The notes below the pieces were generated by a model. It saw only the letters and a list, made by a program, of their open reading frames with translations, did not search any database and was not told where the DNA came from. A stretch of 6,146 nucleotides of DNA, taken from contig RDDY01000103.1 in NCBI GenBank assembly GCA_003852805.1, positions 1-6,146 on the forward strand. Direction: 5' to 3'. A program made the position numbers and the translations under genes. Below are positions 5,595 to 6,146 of this stretch, piece after piece (position 1 is the stretch's first letter; every line of letters begins with the position of its first letter). This stretch comes from Chryseobacterium sp. (GTDB lineage: Bacteria; Bacteroidota; Bacteroidia; Flavobacteriales; Weeksellaceae).

Positions 5595-5675
5595 TGGGGA
5601 GAGCAGGATTCGAACCTGCGAAGTTTTCACAACGGAGTTACAGTCCGTCCTCGTTGGCCGCTTGAGTATCTCCCC
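5595..5675 (-). tRNA. tRNA-Tyr (anticodon GTA)
   Basis: This is an 81-nt class II tRNA with a long variable arm. It has acceptor stem GGGGAGA/TCTCCCC, anticodon stem ACGGA/TCCGT around CTGTAAG (anticodon GTA), T-arm GCAGG-TTCGAAT-CCTGC and discriminator A. CCA is not encoded. An 81-nt spacer without visible genes separates it from tRNA-Gly. Confidence 0.97.
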
Positions 5676-5691
5676 TTTTCAATATTTTATG

Positions 5692-5765
5692 AGCCTCCAG
5701 AGGGATTCGAACCCACGACCCCGAGATTACAAATCACGTGCTCTGGCCAACTGAGCTATGGAGGC
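5692..5765 (-). tRNA. tRNA-Thr (anticodon TGT)
   Basis: The 74-nt cloverleaf has acceptor stem GCCTCCA/TGGAGGC, D-stem GCTC/GAGC, anticodon loop TTTGTAA (anticodon TGT), T-loop TTCGAAT and discriminator T. There is one T-T mismatch in the anticodon stem (CGTGA/TCTCG) and one in the T-stem (GTGGG/CCCTC). These do not disrupt the fold, and the gene is probably functional. CCA is not encoded. It is the first tRNA of the cluster, 104 bp after hpf. Confidence 0.95.
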
Positions 5766-5768
5766 ATA

Positions 5769-5841
5769 TTGTAGATTTCTTAAAAGAGCTTCTATTCTGT
5801 TTTGCGTTTGCAAATGTAGAGCAGTTTTTTGAAATCTACAA
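5769..5841. repeat. 11-bp perfect inverted repeat around the tRNA promoter
   Basis: TTGTAGATTTC (5769-5779) and GAAATCTACAA (5831-5841) are exact reverse complements separated by 51 nt. The left arm lies 3 nt from the 5' end of mature tRNA-Thr(TGT), and the right arm overlaps the promoter -33 element. It could form a hairpin only in transcripts reading through from hpf. Confidence 0.5.
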
Positions 5842-5842
5842 A
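5811..5842 (-). promoter_or_regulatory. Promoter of the tRNA cluster (Bacteroidota type)
   Basis: On the minus strand TTTG (5842-5839) is followed after 20 nt by TACATTTG (5818-5811), matching the -33 and -7 consensus with ideal spacing. Transcription would start near 5805, about 40 nt before tRNA-Thr(TGT). The arms of an 11-bp inverted repeat (5769-5779 and 5831-5841) flank the -7 box, and one arm overlaps the -33 element. Confidence 0.65.
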
Positions 5843-5869
5843 TTTTTTATTCGCTTTTGTCTACTTTTT

Positions 5870-6146
5870 TTAGACCGTCAATTGCTTCTTCTTGATTAAC
5901 AGTTTCTTGGCCGTATCCACACAGGTGTCTATGCATTCTTCAAAAGTGGGGCAAGTCTTCTTTACCACTATGTCGTCGCCCGGTATATTCAGCACGATCT
6001 CGGTGGTCTTGTTGTTTTTCTCGGTGGTGTTTTCCACCTTCAGATAAACCCTTGCCGATATGATTTTGTCATAAAAAGTCTCCAGTTTGTTCAACTTCTT
6101 CTCGATGTGCTCTTGCAGTGGAGCGTGCGGAGTAAGTCCTGAGGCA
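5870..6146 (-). CDS. hpf: Ribosome hibernation promoting factor (HPF/YfiA family), 5' end outside the window
   Basis: HPF binds the decoding region of idle 30S subunits and promotes inactive, dimerised or protected ribosomes in slow growth. The reading frame is open to the right edge, giving 91 residues from ASGLTPHAPLQEHIEKKLNK. It continues with the family core LETFYDKIISARVYLKVEN, TEIVLNIPGDDIVVKKT and a final FEECIDTCVDTAKKLLIKKK. The total fits the short HPF form of about 100 residues, with only the first few residues (probably MKI.VQ) missing. A TTG at 6094 is in frame but is an internal Leu codon, because homology continues upstream of it. The gene precedes the tRNA-tuf block as in many flavobacteria. 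No clear hairpin follows its TAA, so read-through into the tRNA cluster is possible. Confidence 0.93.
   Translation of the reverse strand, partial: ASGLTPHAPLQEHIEKKLNKLETFYDKIISARVYLKVENTTEKNNKTTEIVLNIPGDDIVVKKTCPTFEECIDTCVDTAKKLLIKKKQLTV

Noticed and set aside
5283..5754. Open frames containing phrases such as MTGFEPVTSSLPRKHSTPELHR and AEVAQLVERQPSKLNVAGS
   Set aside because: These are well-known false proteins produced by translating tRNA genes or their complements. The tRNAs explain the sequence.
5870..6094. HPF as a complete 74-residue protein starting at the TTG at 6094
   Set aside because: HPF homology continues upstream to the window edge (ASGLTPHAPLQEHIEKK), so the TTG is an internal Leu codon and the gene is cut by the window.
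1..6146. CRISPR array
   Set aside because: No regularly spaced direct repeats are present anywhere in the window.

Overview
The window comes from a member of the Bacteroidota, most likely the Flavobacteriia and plausibly a Chryseobacterium/Weeksellaceae relative. The evidence is the gene order hpf - tRNA-Thr/Tyr/Gly/Thr - tuf - tRNA-Trp - secE - nusG - rplK, promoter -7 boxes of the form TAnnTTTG, A-rich leaders without Shine-Dalgarno sequences, and the sequences of EF-Tu, SecE, NusG and HPF. The genus is inferred from remembered family sequences, not from a search.

Layout. The right half (3046-6146) is a translation and secretion block, all on the minus strand. It starts with the C-terminal part of the ribosome hibernation factor HPF, which runs off the right edge. 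Four tRNAs follow (Thr-UGU, Tyr-GUA, Gly-UCC, Thr-GGU) with their own promoter near 5811-5842 and a strong terminator at 5310-5340. Then come tuf with its own promoter near 5169-5198, a bulged terminator-like hairpin, tRNA-Trp, secE and nusG. The left edge holds the first 11 codons of rplK (ribosomal protein L11), also on the minus strand, at 1-35.

Between nusG and rplK, which are normally adjacent, lie about 3 kb on the opposite strand carrying two tightly coupled genes (373-1872 and 1876-2997). The first encodes a one-piece transmembrane regulator: signal peptide, periplasmic TPR-like domain, one membrane helix and a cytoplasmic AraC-type DNA-binding domain. The second encodes a similar TPR and membrane-helix protein that ends just after the membrane helix and has no DNA-binding domain. 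The pair converges on nusG across a 48-bp gap with a shared hairpin terminator, and diverges from rplK across a 337-bp non-coding region rich in dyads and candidate promoters.

The most interesting points are the splitting of the nusG-rplK junction by this regulator/partner pair, the sensor-like architecture of the pair, and a well-formed stem-loop in what would be the new rplK leader. The conserved block makes the elongation factor, its tRNAs, the Sec translocase subunit and the transcription-elongation factor. The inserted pair probably senses an envelope signal and controls transcription of unknown targets, possibly including itself.
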